Source of the DNA: an uncultured Luminiphilus sp. | Lineage (GTDB): Bacteria > Pseudomonadota > Gammaproteobacteria > Pseudomonadales > Halieaceae | Direction: 5' to 3' | Assembly (NCBI GenBank): GCA_938091425.1 | Contig: CALKHC010000146.1 | Coordinates: 1 to 33,353, forward strand | DNA: 33,353 bases | Shown here: one piece after another, positions 16,228 through 25,308 of the stretch | Position numbering within the stretch: the stretch's first letter is position 1 | How the letters are laid out: every line of letters starts with the position of its first letter | Notes under the pieces: generated by a model | The model's database searches: none | Told to the model about the DNA's origin: nothing | Seen by the model: only the letters and a program-made list of their open reading frames with translations | Translations under genes and position numbers: made by a program

Positions 16228-17424
16228 TCATCTGCTCACCCCTTCCTCTGATACTCGCAACACCGCGCGGCGCAGATCATGCGCCACCTCAAAATCGGCC
16301 AATTGTAACGCTGCGGTCCGGATCGCGGCACCGGCGTGCAGTCGCCAAAGAGACTCGTCATTCATCAGCTGATGCACAGTCATGGACATTTGCTCCGGGC
16401 CTGCGGTGGCCAAGACCCCCTCACCCAGCTCGGCATGAGCGCGTCGCACGCCCTCCTGAGTCGTGATAACGGGCAACCCGTGAGACATTGCGTTAACCAG
16501 CTTGGTATCCACATGTTGCTCAAACATCAGCGGCTCGATCACGGCTCGACAACCTAAGTGCCGTAACTGCTGTCTCCCACCGCTGTGAAGATAAACGTTA
16601 TTGTTGGCAGCGGCCAGCTCTCTCAACGGCGATGGCGGCGCCGTACCGACAAGGTGCAGCTCGGTTTCAGCCAGCGTGCGCTGCCCCGGGGTCCACACCT
16701 CCCTGAGCAGCCACTCCAGACTGGCCAGATTCCGGTCATCGCCCAGATAACCGGCGTAACCCACACGCTGATGTGTGTCCCCCCAATTAGTTGGCTCTCC
16801 CAGCGCGATCTCCGGCCTGAACTGACCAAAAGAGGGATTGAGCTGGCTGAGCGGCAATCCCTGTGCCAACAGCTCGCCGGCGACCTCGGGTTTCGCAAAA
16901 ACAGCGGATACCGACTGGAGCACGCCCTTTTCACAGTGGGCTAGCGCCCGCTGCTCGCGCTGCTTAAGCCACTGCCACCAGTTACCAAGTTGTGCTTGCG
17001 ACTCGCAGCGATGGGCGAGGTAGTAAACGGGGCAATCTTGTCGCGCAGGCAGATAGGGTGTTGCCAATAGCTCGTCGATCACGACGACATCAAAGCCCTC
17101 TGCTCGCCGCTCAATCGCGGCCTGGAGGCGTGCATTCACGATATCCGTACCCAGCCAAGCCTTCGCTAGGCCACGCAGACCAACAGCAGCTGGCTGATCT
17201 GCAGAGCTCGCGGGGAAGCCCCCTGCGGCCCGCACGGAGGAAAAGTGATCGCGTAGCTGCTGCAGCCCTTGATGGTCGATGGGCCCGGCGATCGCCAGCG
17301 AAAGATCAAAATCTCGCGCCAATACACCGACAACAATCCGGGTTTCCCGGCTTAACCCCGCGGTCCCGGTCTGTCGATCGACGGTGGTGAGATACAGCAC
17401 TTGTGGACGGCCCGGCGCCGACAT
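16228..17424 (-). CDS. Glycosyltransferase, GT-B fold (GT4/family 1 type)
   Basis: 398 residues with the two-domain look of GT-B glycosyltransferases. The N-terminal half starts QVLYLTTVDRQTG. The C-terminal half has VGYAGYLGDDRN, AVIEPLMFEQHVDTKLV and NAMSHGLPVITT, the nucleotide-sugar-binding region of family 1/GT4 enzymes. The sugar and acceptor cannot be told. The ATG at 17424 is one nucleotide after the lipA stop (TGATATG), so translation is probably coupled. The gene is out of place between lipA and nadK and away from any polysaccharide cluster, which may mark an insertion into an older gene order. Confidence 0.85.
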   Translation of the reverse strand: MSAPGRPQVLYLTTVDRQTGTAGLSRETRIVVGVLARDFDLSLAIAGPIDHQGLQQLRDHFSSVRAAGGFPASSADQPAAVGLRGLAKAWLGTDIVNARLQAAIERRAEGFDVVVIDELLATPYLPARQDCPVYYLAHRCESQAQLGNWWQWLKQREQRALAHCEKGVLQSVSAVFAKPEVAGELLAQGLPLSQLNPSFGQFRPEIALGEPTNWGDTHQRVGYAGYLGDDRNLASLEWLLREVWTPGQRTLAETELHLVGTAPPSPLRELAAANNNVYLHSGGRQQLRHLGCRAVIEPLMFEQHVDTKLVNAMSHGLPVITTQEGVRRAHAELGEGVLATAGPEQMSMTVHQLMNDESLWRLHAGAAIRTAALQLADFEVAHDLRRAVLRVSEEGVSR

Positions 17425-17425
17425 A

Positions 17426-18421
17426 TCAGCTCAGCCCGAGACCAACATTATTGTGCTCCAGTACCCGCTCAGCCCGATAACTGGAACGCACGAATACGCC
17501 TGAGACCACTTCGAGGAACCCACGCTCCAGCCCCCACTCACGGTATTGATCAAACTCGTCAGGCGTGACAAAGCGCTCAACGGGCAGATGGTTTGGGGTC
17601 GGCTGCAGATACTGCCCCAGCGTCAGCACGTCGATATTGTGCTGCCGAAGATCGTCCATGCAGGTCTGAATTTCATCTTCGTTCTCACCAAGACCGAGCA
17701 TCAAAGAGGTTTTGGTCAGCACATTGGGTCGATAGTCCTTGCCCATCGCCAGCACATCCAAAGTCTGCTGATAACCTGCCCGGGGGTCGCGCACCGGATG
17801 GGTTAGTCGCTCTACCGTCTCGACATTTTGCGCAAAGACCTCGATCCCCGAGTCGAGCAACGTCTTCACCGCCGCCCGATCACCCAGAAAATCAGGTGTC
17901 AGGGCCTCTACAGCGGTATCCGGATTGAGCGCTTTGGTGGCCCGCACCACTGCGGCGTAATGACCGGCACCGCCGTCGGGCAGATCGTCGCGATTCACCG
18001 AGGTCAGCACCACATACTTCAACCCCATCAACTTGACTGCCTGCGCCGTATTCTGCGGTTCGCTTGGATCCAGCCAGCCTTTGGGATTACCGGTATTGAC
18101 CGAGCAGAAACGACAGGCGCGCGTGCAGACGTCGCCCATCAACATAATGGTGGCGGTGCCCGCGCTCCAGCACTCACCAATATTGGGACACTTGGCCTCT
18201 TCACACACTGTGGCCAACCCGTGCTCGTGAACGATAGCCCGCACGGCATCGAATTTCGGACTGCTCTGCACACGCATGCGCAACCAATCCGGCTTGGTCA
18301 GCCGCTCGGCTTCCGTTGACGACGCCTTGATGCCATCTTTGATCACCGACATGCCGCGCTCATTGGTAAATTTATGGCCGCTGTCGATCTGAGTTGTCGG
18401 TATACGTTTATCGCTCATCAC
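17426..18421 (-). CDS. lipA: Lipoyl synthase (radical SAM)
   Basis: A 331-residue protein with the auxiliary-cluster motif C73-x4-C78-x5-C84, the radical SAM motif C99-x3-C103-x2-C106 and the C-terminal RSSYRAE that supplies the serine ligand. It inserts two sulfurs into octanoyl chains on E2 subunits and the H protein to form lipoyl groups. lipB is not next to it in this window, although the two are often neighbours. It starts 15 nt downstream of the molybdopterin oxidoreductase gene and is followed at once by the glycosyltransferase. Confidence 0.97.
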   Translation of the reverse strand: MMSDKRIPTTQIDSGHKFTNERGMSVIKDGIKASSTEAERLTKPDWLRMRVQSSPKFDAVRAIVHEHGLATVCEEAKCPNIGECWSAGTATIMLMGDVCTRACRFCSVNTGNPKGWLDPSEPQNTAQAVKLMGLKYVVLTSVNRDDLPDGGAGHYAAVVRATKALNPDTAVEALTPDFLGDRAAVKTLLDSGIEVFAQNVETVERLTHPVRDPRAGYQQTLDVLAMGKDYRPNVLTKTSLMLGLGENEDEIQTCMDDLRQHNIDVLTLGQYLQPTPNHLPVERFVTPDEFDQYREWGLERGFLEVVSGVFVRSSYRAERVLEHNNVGLGLS

Positions 18422-18436
18422 ATTGCCTTTGACGTC

Positions 18437-20566
18437 TCAGGCGGCGGCAGCGCTGAGCCGCACGGAGACACCGTTGACCGCTGCATTGCCAGACAACTCA
18501 TCAACGAACTGCTCATCAGTAATGTCATTGCAACTGACACCTGCGTGGCGACTCGCCACTTCGCCCCGGGTGCCTGCCAGCCCATGGCCGTAACCGTGCG
18601 GCAAGCTGACTACACCCGGCATCATTTCGTCCGACGCCGCCAGCTCGGCATCGATCGCGCCCACTCGGCTTGCAATGGTCACCAGCATGCCCGACTCCCA
18701 ACCCTCCTTGGCGACATCATCAGGGTGCATAAGCAACTGACAGCGTGGCTTGCCCTTCATCAAACGGTGATGGTTGTGCATCCAAGAATTGTTGTCACGA
18801 ACGTGGCGACGCCCGATCAGCCGATAGTGGTCGCCAGCCACGTCGGTGTCCCGCACAAAGCGCTCGATATCAGCCAGCACCTCAGGTATCGCAAGCTGAA
18901 TGCGTTGATTCGGCGTTTGCAGCCGCTCGGGGCAGGAAGGCTTCAGCGCGCCAAGATCAATGCCGGAGGGATGCGCTCTCAGCTTGTCGATACTTAACCG
19001 CCAGTCGGTATGCTCCCCATAGGGGCCGCTTCGTAAAGCAGCGTCCACCATACGATCCGGGGCATAGCTGGGCAGCGGCTCCAGATTCAGTCGCGCCGCC
19101 ACGCGCTCGCCCAAAGCGCTGAAGATCTCCCAGTCATGCATAGCACCTTCGGGTTTATCGAAGACTGCAGGGCTGTAGCGTGCCGTATTGCGAATCGCCA
19201 GATTGTGAAAAGCAATGTCGTAATGGTCATGCTCCAGCGGCGAGGTCGGCGGAAGGATCACGTCGGCGTGTCGCGTCGTCTCGTTAAGCGCGGGGTCCAC
19301 GGAGATCATAAACTCCAACTCTTCCAAGGCCTCGTCCAGCGCCCGACCATTTGGCGTGGACAGCACCGGATTACCGGCGCCGGTAAACATCAGGCGGATC
19401 TGGCCCTCTCCCTCGGTGCGGATTTCATCGACCAGGGTGGCCGCGGGGAGCTCATAATTGAACTCAGGCAAACCCCGGCCGCGCGACACAAAGCGGCCAA
19501 AGCCACCCGGATTGGTGTTCACCACCTGATCCATCGCCGGGCGCGTGAACAAACTGCCGCCCGGCTTGTCGAGGTGCCCGGTCGCCACATTGATGACCTG
19601 AATCGCCCACTGGCACAGCGTGCCATAAGCCTGCGTACTCACCCCCATCCTGCCGTAGCAGATGCCGGCCTCGGCCTGCGCCAGTTCATGAGCAATGCGC
19701 TCGATGTCCTCGGCAGCAATGCCGGTCATTGGTGCGGCCCAGCCGGGGGTCAACTCACTGACCGCAGTTGCCACCTCGTCCAAACCGTCGGTGAACGCAG
19801 CCAGCGGGCCCGGCGCAACGAGGTCATCTCGAAACAGCACATGAATCATCGCCAGCAGAAACGCCGCGTCGGAACCCGGTCTGATAAAAAGGTGCTCACT
19901 CGCTAATTCAGCGGTCTCGGTGCGGCGCGGGTCGACAACGACCAGCTTGCCGCCCCGGGATTTCAGATCTTTCAGTCGCTGACGCACATCGGGCACTGTC
20001 CAGATACTGCCATTGGACGCTAGCGGGTTAGCGCCCAACATCAGAAAATAGTGCGTTCGATCAACGTCAGGGATCGGGTGCAAGAGCATGTGCCCGAAAC
20101 ACCACAGCGACACCAGATGATGCGGCAGCTGATCTACGGATGTGGCAGAGAAGCGGTTACGCGTGCGGATATGCCGAAAGAGGTTTCGTTGGTGCGTTAG
20201 CATGCCGTAATTGTGGACCGAGGGATTACCAAAGTAGGCGCCGACGGCATCAACACCCTGCTTTTGAATAGTCGATGCCAGCGCATCAGCGGCCAAATCC
20301 AGCGCCTCTGACCACTCGATTTCCACGTGCTGATACTCGCCCGGCACCGTGCGAATGCGTTTCATCGGCTTACGCAGGCGATCCGGGTCCTCGTGAATAT
20401 CCTGAAGTGCAACCGCTTTAGGGCAGACATGACCCCGGCTCAGCGGGTCATCCTTATCGCCACGAATATCGGTAACTTTACCGCCTTCCGTCTGAATCAC
20501 CAGCCCACACATGGCTTCGCACAGATGGCAGACCCGGTGATGGGTCCGGGTATTCGTGTCGCTCAT
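18437..20566 (-). CDS. Molybdopterin-dependent oxidoreductase (DMSO reductase superfamily)
   Basis: 709 residues. The N-terminal iron-sulfur motif C13-x2-C16-x3-C20-x27-C48 should bind a [4Fe-4S] cluster, followed by Mo-bis-MGD domains and a C-terminal dinucleotide-binding domain (GVVSLPHGYGHG, then NDIT). No Tat signal is present, so it is probably cytoplasmic. In the region where formate dehydrogenases have Cys or selenocysteine (about 140-145) the sequence is SATSVDQL, so the Mo ligand is probably Ser or Asp. No small electron-transfer or membrane subunit and no FdhD is encoded beside it, so the partner and substrate are unknown. It follows the crotonase gene by 34 nt. Confidence 0.88.
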   Translation of the reverse strand: MSDTNTRTHHRVCHLCEAMCGLVIQTEGGKVTDIRGDKDDPLSRGHVCPKAVALQDIHEDPDRLRKPMKRIRTVPGEYQHVEIEWSEALDLAADALASTIQKQGVDAVGAYFGNPSVHNYGMLTHQRNLFRHIRTRNRFSATSVDQLPHHLVSLWCFGHMLLHPIPDVDRTHYFLMLGANPLASNGSIWTVPDVRQRLKDLKSRGGKLVVVDPRRTETAELASEHLFIRPGSDAAFLLAMIHVLFRDDLVAPGPLAAFTDGLDEVATAVSELTPGWAAPMTGIAAEDIERIAHELAQAEAGICYGRMGVSTQAYGTLCQWAIQVINVATGHLDKPGGSLFTRPAMDQVVNTNPGGFGRFVSRGRGLPEFNYELPAATLVDEIRTEGEGQIRLMFTGAGNPVLSTPNGRALDEALEELEFMISVDPALNETTRHADVILPPTSPLEHDHYDIAFHNLAIRNTARYSPAVFDKPEGAMHDWEIFSALGERVAARLNLEPLPSYAPDRMVDAALRSGPYGEHTDWRLSIDKLRAHPSGIDLGALKPSCPERLQTPNQRIQLAIPEVLADIERFVRDTDVAGDHYRLIGRRHVRDNNSWMHNHHRLMKGKPRCQLLMHPDDVAKEGWESGMLVTIASRVGAIDAELAASDEMMPGVVSLPHGYGHGLAGTRGEVASRHAGVSCNDITDEQFVDELSGNAAVNGVSVRLSAAAA

Positions 20567-20600
20567 ACACTACTCACTTTAGGGTTGCTTGGGACGGGAA

Positions 20601-21389
20601 TCAGGGACTGTCAGGGTATGCGGCTGCCCTGCCCTCCATTTGTGACATGACCGCCTCAACCTGATTGGGCTTGCCGATGATCTGGGTCTGCTCCTCAGAC
20701 TCGGCCAGCAACAGCTCTTCGTCCGTGCTCGTTGCCAATGCATTGGAGAGACGCTTCGCGGCCCGAATGGCGTGGGGGTTTTTACCTGCAATTTCCTCAG
20801 CCAGAGACATGGCCCGAGCGAGGGGATCGTCAGCGGTTTCCGTGGCAAAGCCCAGCTCGCACGCCTCTGCACCGCTGAACTCCGCGTTCGTATAGACCAG
20901 TTGTCGCAATACGTCGTCACGCACGTTGCCGCGCCACAGCGGATAACCGGCCATGTCGGGCACTAAACCCCAACGCATTTCCATCACAGCACAGCGGGTC
21001 TCGGGGTGAATAATCCGGATGTCAGCGCCAGAAATAATATTCAACCCACCGCCAATCGCGACGCCATGAGCCGCAGCGATCACTGGAACGGGCAACGTTC
21101 GCCAACCCCAGGCGATCTGCTGTGGCACGTTGGCAAGTCCATGAGTTCGAGGCATCAGATCCATAGGCTCACTGTCGCCGCTAAAATTGGACAGATCGAG
21201 TCCGGCGCAGAAGCCCCTGCCCTCCCCGGACACCACCACGACGCGAAGATCAGGCAAGGCGCTCAGCTCATCAATCGCGGCGCAGATCGCTTCGAACATC
21301 GCCGGGTCCAGCGCATTCATTTTATCGGCGCGCGTCAGCGTCATATGGGCTATATGCGACGAAACATTGATAGCAACTCGATCAGACAT
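20601..21389 (-). CDS. Enoyl-CoA hydratase/isomerase (crotonase) family protein
   Basis: 262 residues with crotonase signatures: ADKMNALD near 20, GRGFCAGLDL near 60 and AAHGVAIGGGLN near 108 (oxyanion holes). In MEMRWGLVPDMAG a Glu and an Asp lie eight residues apart, the spacing of catalytic E196 and D204 in rat dienoyl-CoA isomerase; the third residue of that enzyme (D176, after GGG) is Asn here. It may therefore isomerise or hydrate an unsaturated acyl-CoA; the substrate is unknown. It is the first gene of the minus-strand run. Confidence 0.87.
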   Translation of the reverse strand: MSDRVAINVSSHIAHMTLTRADKMNALDPAMFEAICAAIDELSALPDLRVVVVSGEGRGFCAGLDLSNFSGDSEPMDLMPRTHGLANVPQQIAWGWRTLPVPVIAAAHGVAIGGGLNIISGADIRIIHPETRCAVMEMRWGLVPDMAGYPLWRGNVRDDVLRQLVYTNAEFSGAEACELGFATETADDPLARAMSLAEEIAGKNPHAIRAAKRLSNALATSTDEELLLAESEEQTQIIGKPNQVEAVMSQMEGRAAAYPDSP

Positions 21390-21475
21390 CCTTCACTCCG
21401 CCTTGTGTAAATGGGGTCGCCGACAGGCTGGGTCATAAGTGGCGTAACACGCCTTTACCCGCGTTGTGGAGTATA

Positions 21476-21540
21476 GCGGCTGCTCATAGCCGCCGCCCAG
21501 CGCTCACAGGTGCTCGCACCCTTCGCCCTTTTTCGCTGGG
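21476..21540. repeat. Cluster of nested palindromes between asnB and the crotonase gene
   Basis: Three inverted repeats lie within 65 nt: GCGGCT/AGCCGC (21476-21493, 6-nt loop), CCCAGCG/CGCTGGG (21496-21502 with 21534-21540) and, nested inside the second, GGTGC-TC-GCACC (21509-21520). None is followed by a proper T-tract on either strand, so a standard intrinsic terminator is unlikely. They lie downstream of asnB and upstream of the crotonase gene, both on the minus strand. Confidence 0.45.
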
Positions 21541-21558
21541 ATCAGTCGCGCCTCTGGT

Positions 21559-23370
21559 CTAGTCAGAAAGTAATTCGAGTGGGTCGGCCACCTCTGGTAG
21601 CGCGGAGGTAACTGACCCCACAAAAAAGCGGTGCCACAGCGCAAACTGCAGCAAGGTCATAAGTTGCCTTCCCGCGCGGCCTGACCTGCGCTGCTCGGCA
21701 AGTAACGCCTGGACTCCAGCAGGTCTAAACCACTCTCGTATCGCCTCATTGCCAGTCAGCACGCGTCCCAATGCCTCAAGTCGGTCGTCGCGCCACCAAT
21801 CATTGACCGGTACGTAAAAGCCACGCTTCTTTGCGGCAAAATGCTCTGCGGGCATAAAGCGTTGCCCCCAGGCTTTTAAAATCTTTTTCCCTTCTCGGCG
21901 GTCGCACTTCAGCGCATCTGCCAAGCCCAACCCCCAGCACACCACCCGACGGTCTACAAAGGGCATTCTTCCCTCGACGCCATGCGCCATCAGCATGCGA
22001 TCGGCCTTGACCAGCAAGTTATCCGGCAGGGCGTGCTGCAGATCCAACGCCTGCATCTTTTGCAGCGGGGTCCAATCGGTGGGATACGACTGCCAACTCT
22101 CTGTGAGCTCTGCTCGCCAGCTTGGGCCAACGTGCATCAATTTGTCGCCGAGGAGCTGGCGCGCTGCGCCGCCTCGGAGATCGCCCCTTGCACGAAAGCC
22201 GCCGGTGCCGGGGAACACGATATTTTTAAAGAAGCGCTCCAGCGCTCCAGTACGGTAGCGGCCATAACCTGCAAAACTCTCGTCACCGCCCTCGCCCGAG
22301 AACACCACCTTCATGGATTGACTCGCTTCCTCGGCCAGTAGCAGTGTCGGCAGACTCGCGGGGTCACGCATGAGATCGTCTGCCGCCCAGACGACCTGTG
22401 GGAGTCGCGACAGCATCTCATCCGCCCCGGGTGTGATCACCCGATGATGGGTGGCGAAATGGGTGGCCAATCTCGTTGCAACGTCCAATTCATCGCCAAC
22501 CGATGAATCGGGAAAGCCCAGTGAAAAGGTATGGATATCCTGCATACCGTAACGACGCATCAAGCCAAGGAGGATTGTTGAGTCAACGCCACCGGAGAGG
22601 AACAGCCCAATGGGCACGTCAGATCTCTGGTGCTGGGTGAACACCGTTTCCATCAAGTCATCGAGCACCGAGACCGGGTCTGACTCAGTGAGCGACTCAA
22701 CCTGCTCCATGCGCCAGTGCCGCCATTGCTCTACGCAGCGACCCTCACGAATCAGCACTGCCTCGCCTGCCAGCACCCGCTCGACCCCCTCAAATGGCGT
22801 GTTGCGAGAGAGCGGGTGTTGCGCCTCAATGTATTGGCGTATTGCTACCGGATTGAGGTCCGGTGTTGAGGGCAAAAGTGCTAGCAGGGCCTTCAGCTCT
22901 GAGGCAAAGCGCACCCCCTCTGCCGATTCCGTCCAGTAGAGTGGCTTCATACCCAGCGGGTCCCGCGCCAGTAACACCTCTCCCAGCCGGATATCCTGCA
23001 GCGCGAAGGCATACATCCCTTCGATGCGATGCAACACATCCCGGCCCCAGACTGCGTAGCCCTGCAGAATGACCTCACAATCTGAGCCAGTCAGGAACTG
23101 GGCACCAAGCGCCGAGAGCTCCTGCCGAAGCTCCAAATGGTTATAGATTTCGCCGTTGGCGATCAGCACATAGCGACCACAGGGCGAGCGAAGCGGCTGC
23201 GCGCCGCCCTCAAGATCGATAATCGACAATCGAGTGTGACCGAGCGCAACCTGCCCTTCGACTGACTCTCCGTGACCGTCCGGACCCCGGTGATGGAGCG
23301 CTGCCATGGCTAAGGGGAGCCGCTCAGCCCGCAGCTGCCCGCTTGCGGCGAACCCCACGATGCCGCACAT
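21559..23370 (-). CDS. asnB: Asparagine synthase (glutamine-hydrolysing)
   Basis: 603 residues. N-terminal Cys2 (MCGIVGF) is the glutaminase nucleophile; the glutamine amidotransferase domain runs to about 200, and the ATP-pyrophosphatase motif SGGVDST (259-265) starts the synthetase domain. Both half-sites are intact. It may make asparagine or, as for many AsnB paralogues beside glycosyltransferases, amidate a carboxyl group on an envelope polymer or secondary metabolite. It is divergent from a glycosyltransferase gene across 216 nt; AAGG about 10 nt before the ATG supports the start. Which role applies cannot be settled from the sequence. Confidence 0.88.
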   Translation of the reverse strand: MCGIVGFAASGQLRAERLPLAMAALHHRGPDGHGESVEGQVALGHTRLSIIDLEGGAQPLRSPCGRYVLIANGEIYNHLELRQELSALGAQFLTGSDCEVILQGYAVWGRDVLHRIEGMYAFALQDIRLGEVLLARDPLGMKPLYWTESAEGVRFASELKALLALLPSTPDLNPVAIRQYIEAQHPLSRNTPFEGVERVLAGEAVLIREGRCVEQWRHWRMEQVESLTESDPVSVLDDLMETVFTQHQRSDVPIGLFLSGGVDSTILLGLMRRYGMQDIHTFSLGFPDSSVGDELDVATRLATHFATHHRVITPGADEMLSRLPQVVWAADDLMRDPASLPTLLLAEEASQSMKVVFSGEGGDESFAGYGRYRTGALERFFKNIVFPGTGGFRARGDLRGGAARQLLGDKLMHVGPSWRAELTESWQSYPTDWTPLQKMQALDLQHALPDNLLVKADRMLMAHGVEGRMPFVDRRVVCWGLGLADALKCDRREGKKILKAWGQRFMPAEHFAAKKRGFYVPVNDWWRDDRLEALGRVLTGNEAIREWFRPAGVQALLAEQRRSGRAGRQLMTLLQFALWHRFFVGSVTSALPEVADPLELLSD

Positions 23371-23586
23371 TTAAAGTGACCTTCCCAGATACTGGCTGCT
23401 GAACACCGACTGCCTCTCCTGCCCACCGTGGCAGATCGCAGTGTAAGCGCGCGGCCCCGCCTCACCAAGCCGTCCTAACGCACCGGTCGACTGTGCCATG
23501 CACTTCCGAACTGCGCATCACCTGAACACGTCTTAAACAAAAGCCCCTGTGCTAATCTGCGGCCGTCTTTCCACTGGCGAAGCAGC

Positions 23587-24696
23587 GTGACACGGCCAAA
23601 ACTGGCGATTCTGGTTTCTTTCTCCGGACAGGGTGGCGTAGAGCGCATGATCGCCAACCTCTGTCAGGCGCTGGTGGACGCACCGATCGACCTCGATGTG
23701 CTCTTGATCAAAGCTCAGGGACCCTACGTCGACAGACTCCCCCGCTCAGCCAATATCATCCCACTGCGAGCTCAGCATTCGCTGACCAGCATTTGGGAGG
23801 TAGCAAGCTACCTCAAACGAGAGCGGCCCGACGCACTCCTTGCTATTAAGCACCGCGGTATTTTGGCTGCCCTAAGAGCGAGGCAGCTCGCGAGAACCAA
23901 CACGCCCATCTCGGGCCGCATTGGCACGACGGTCTCGGCGGCGCTAGCGAATAAATCATCACGGCGGCGCCTGCGCTGGTACCAGGCCATGCGCAAACAC
24001 TACCCCAAACTCGAAAAGCTGATCGCAGTGTCGCAGGGCGTGGCAGACGACGTCTTGAACATTACTGGCATGAGCGAATCGCGCGTTGCGGTGGTGCGCA
24101 ATCCCACCATCGCCCCCGATATGCTCGTGGCCGCTAGCGAGCCAGTGGAGCATCCTTGGTTTTCAGCAGATAGTGCCGTTCCCGTCATCATGGGTGTCGG
24201 GCGGCTGACCGAGCAAAAAGACTTCGCCACACTGATCTCGGCGTTCGCCAAGGTCCGCTCGCAGCTAGAGGCCCGGCTGATCATCCTCGGAGACGGCGGA
24301 CTCCGCAGTGAGCTGATCGCAAAAGCCACGGCACTGGGTATTAACGACCACATTGCTCTCCCTGGCTTTCAAAACAATCCTTGGGCGTGGATGAGCAAGG
24401 CTTCGGTCTTTGCCCTATCGTCGCGCTGGGAGGGCTCCCCCAATACGCTGACCGAGGCCATGGCACTGGGCATTCCTGTGGTCAGCACAGATTGCCCGAG
24501 CGGGCCGAGGGAACTGCTCGATGCGGGTCGTATCGCACCGCTGGTGGAGATGGGCGACAGTGACGCATTGGCTTCGGCCCTGCTGGCGGTGCTGGCACAG
24601 CCCCCTGAGCCAGCGATGCTCACTGAGGCGGTCAGTGCCTATCATCAGGACGTGAGCGCCGCTGCCTACTTGCGCAAACTGGGTTTATCCCGCTAG
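23587..24696 (+). CDS. Glycosyltransferase, GT4 family
   Basis: 369 residues starting at a GTG at 23587. The N-terminal domain has the G16-G17-V18-E19-R20 motif typical of GT4 enzymes that bind the acceptor near an N-terminal GGVE(R/K) loop. The C-terminal domain has GVGRLTEQKDF, LILGDG, and an E282-x7-E290 motif followed by AMALGIPVVSTDCPSGP. Donor and acceptor sugars are unknown, but this type often builds lipopolysaccharide or capsule. It shares a 216-nt intergenic region with the divergent asnB. No transmembrane segment is present. Confidence 0.88.
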   Translation: MTRPKLAILVSFSGQGGVERMIANLCQALVDAPIDLDVLLIKAQGPYVDRLPRSANIIPLRAQHSLTSIWEVASYLKRERPDALLAIKHRGILAALRARQLARTNTPISGRIGTTVSAALANKSSRRRLRWYQAMRKHYPKLEKLIAVSQGVADDVLNITGMSESRVAVVRNPTIAPDMLVAASEPVEHPWFSADSAVPVIMGVGRLTEQKDFATLISAFAKVRSQLEARLIILGDGGLRSELIAKATALGINDHIALPGFQNNPWAWMSKASVFALSSRWEGSPNTLTEAMALGIPVVSTDCPSGPRELLDAGRIAPLVEMGDSDALASALLAVLAQPPEPAMLTEAVSAYHQDVSAAAYLRKLGLSR

Positions 24697-24797
24697 GTCA
24701 CGCGATACGGCTCCACTTGCGCACCCGGTCTGATGTCAACACAATCCAAGACGAGTGGAGTGCGTTTAATAAAATTTATAAAAAGGAAAAAAACATC

Positions 24798-25298
24798 ATG
24801 TTTGCCATCAGAACCATGCTTCTCGCCGCCCTCTTCACCATCACCACGTATCTCTCTCCTGCTGGCCACGCCGACAACGGCTATCAAGGCGATCGTGAGG
24901 AAATACTGGCGCTTTATCAGGGATGGATCCGCGCGGTTGAGGGCAGCGATATCGATGGCTACGTCGGCGGTCTCCACCCTGACGTGAGCCTGCGACCCCC
25001 GGGAGTGCCCGGCTTGGACGGACGGGACAATTACCGCGAGTTCTTGGGTCCGGTCTTCGAAACAGCGAGCTACAAAATTACGGTGGACACCCCACACAGC
25101 ATCACCATGATGGGCGATGCGGCGGTTGTAGAGTACGACTACACGATTAGGCGCATTGTTGATGCCGGTGCTGAGGCAGATCTGCCCGAGGGTGCGCTTG
25201 AAGGTGAGTCCACGACGTCTCACTACATCGATGTGGTCGCCAAGGACGATAGGGGCGTGTGGAAGATTCGGCTCCACAGTTGGTCTATGACGCTTTGA
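24798..25298 (+). CDS. Exported NTF2/SnoaL-like protein
   Basis: The ATG at 24798 is preceded by AAGGA and gives 166 residues. The signal peptide is about residues 1-24 (cleavage near GHA). The mature part, with EEILALYQGWIRAVEGSD, a central LDGRDNYREF and a final KIRLHSWSM, looks like the cone-shaped NTF2/SnoaL (DUF4440-like) fold. Such proteins bind small hydrophobic molecules or act as isomerases; no catalytic residue can be named here. An AT-rich leader (24765-24797) unlike its surroundings precedes it. It is followed by the SDR gene after 10 nt or more, depending on that gene's start. Confidence 0.8.
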   Translation: MFAIRTMLLAALFTITTYLSPAGHADNGYQGDREEILALYQGWIRAVEGSDIDGYVGGLHPDVSLRPPGVPGLDGRDNYREFLGPVFETASYKITVDTPHSITMMGDAAVVEYDYTIRRIVDAGAEADLPEGALEGESTTSHYIDVVAKDDRGVWKIRLHSWSMTL

Positions 25299-25308
25299 AA
25301 ACCCGCCA

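Noticed and set aside
18437-20566. Possible selenocysteine (in-frame UGA) in the molybdopterin enzyme
   Set aside because: The frame is uninterrupted and the ligand region has Ser/Thr/Asp codons.
23548-23558. Extended -10-like TGTGCTAAT before the second glycosyltransferase
   Set aside because: No -35 element at acceptable spacing; too weak to list as a promoter.
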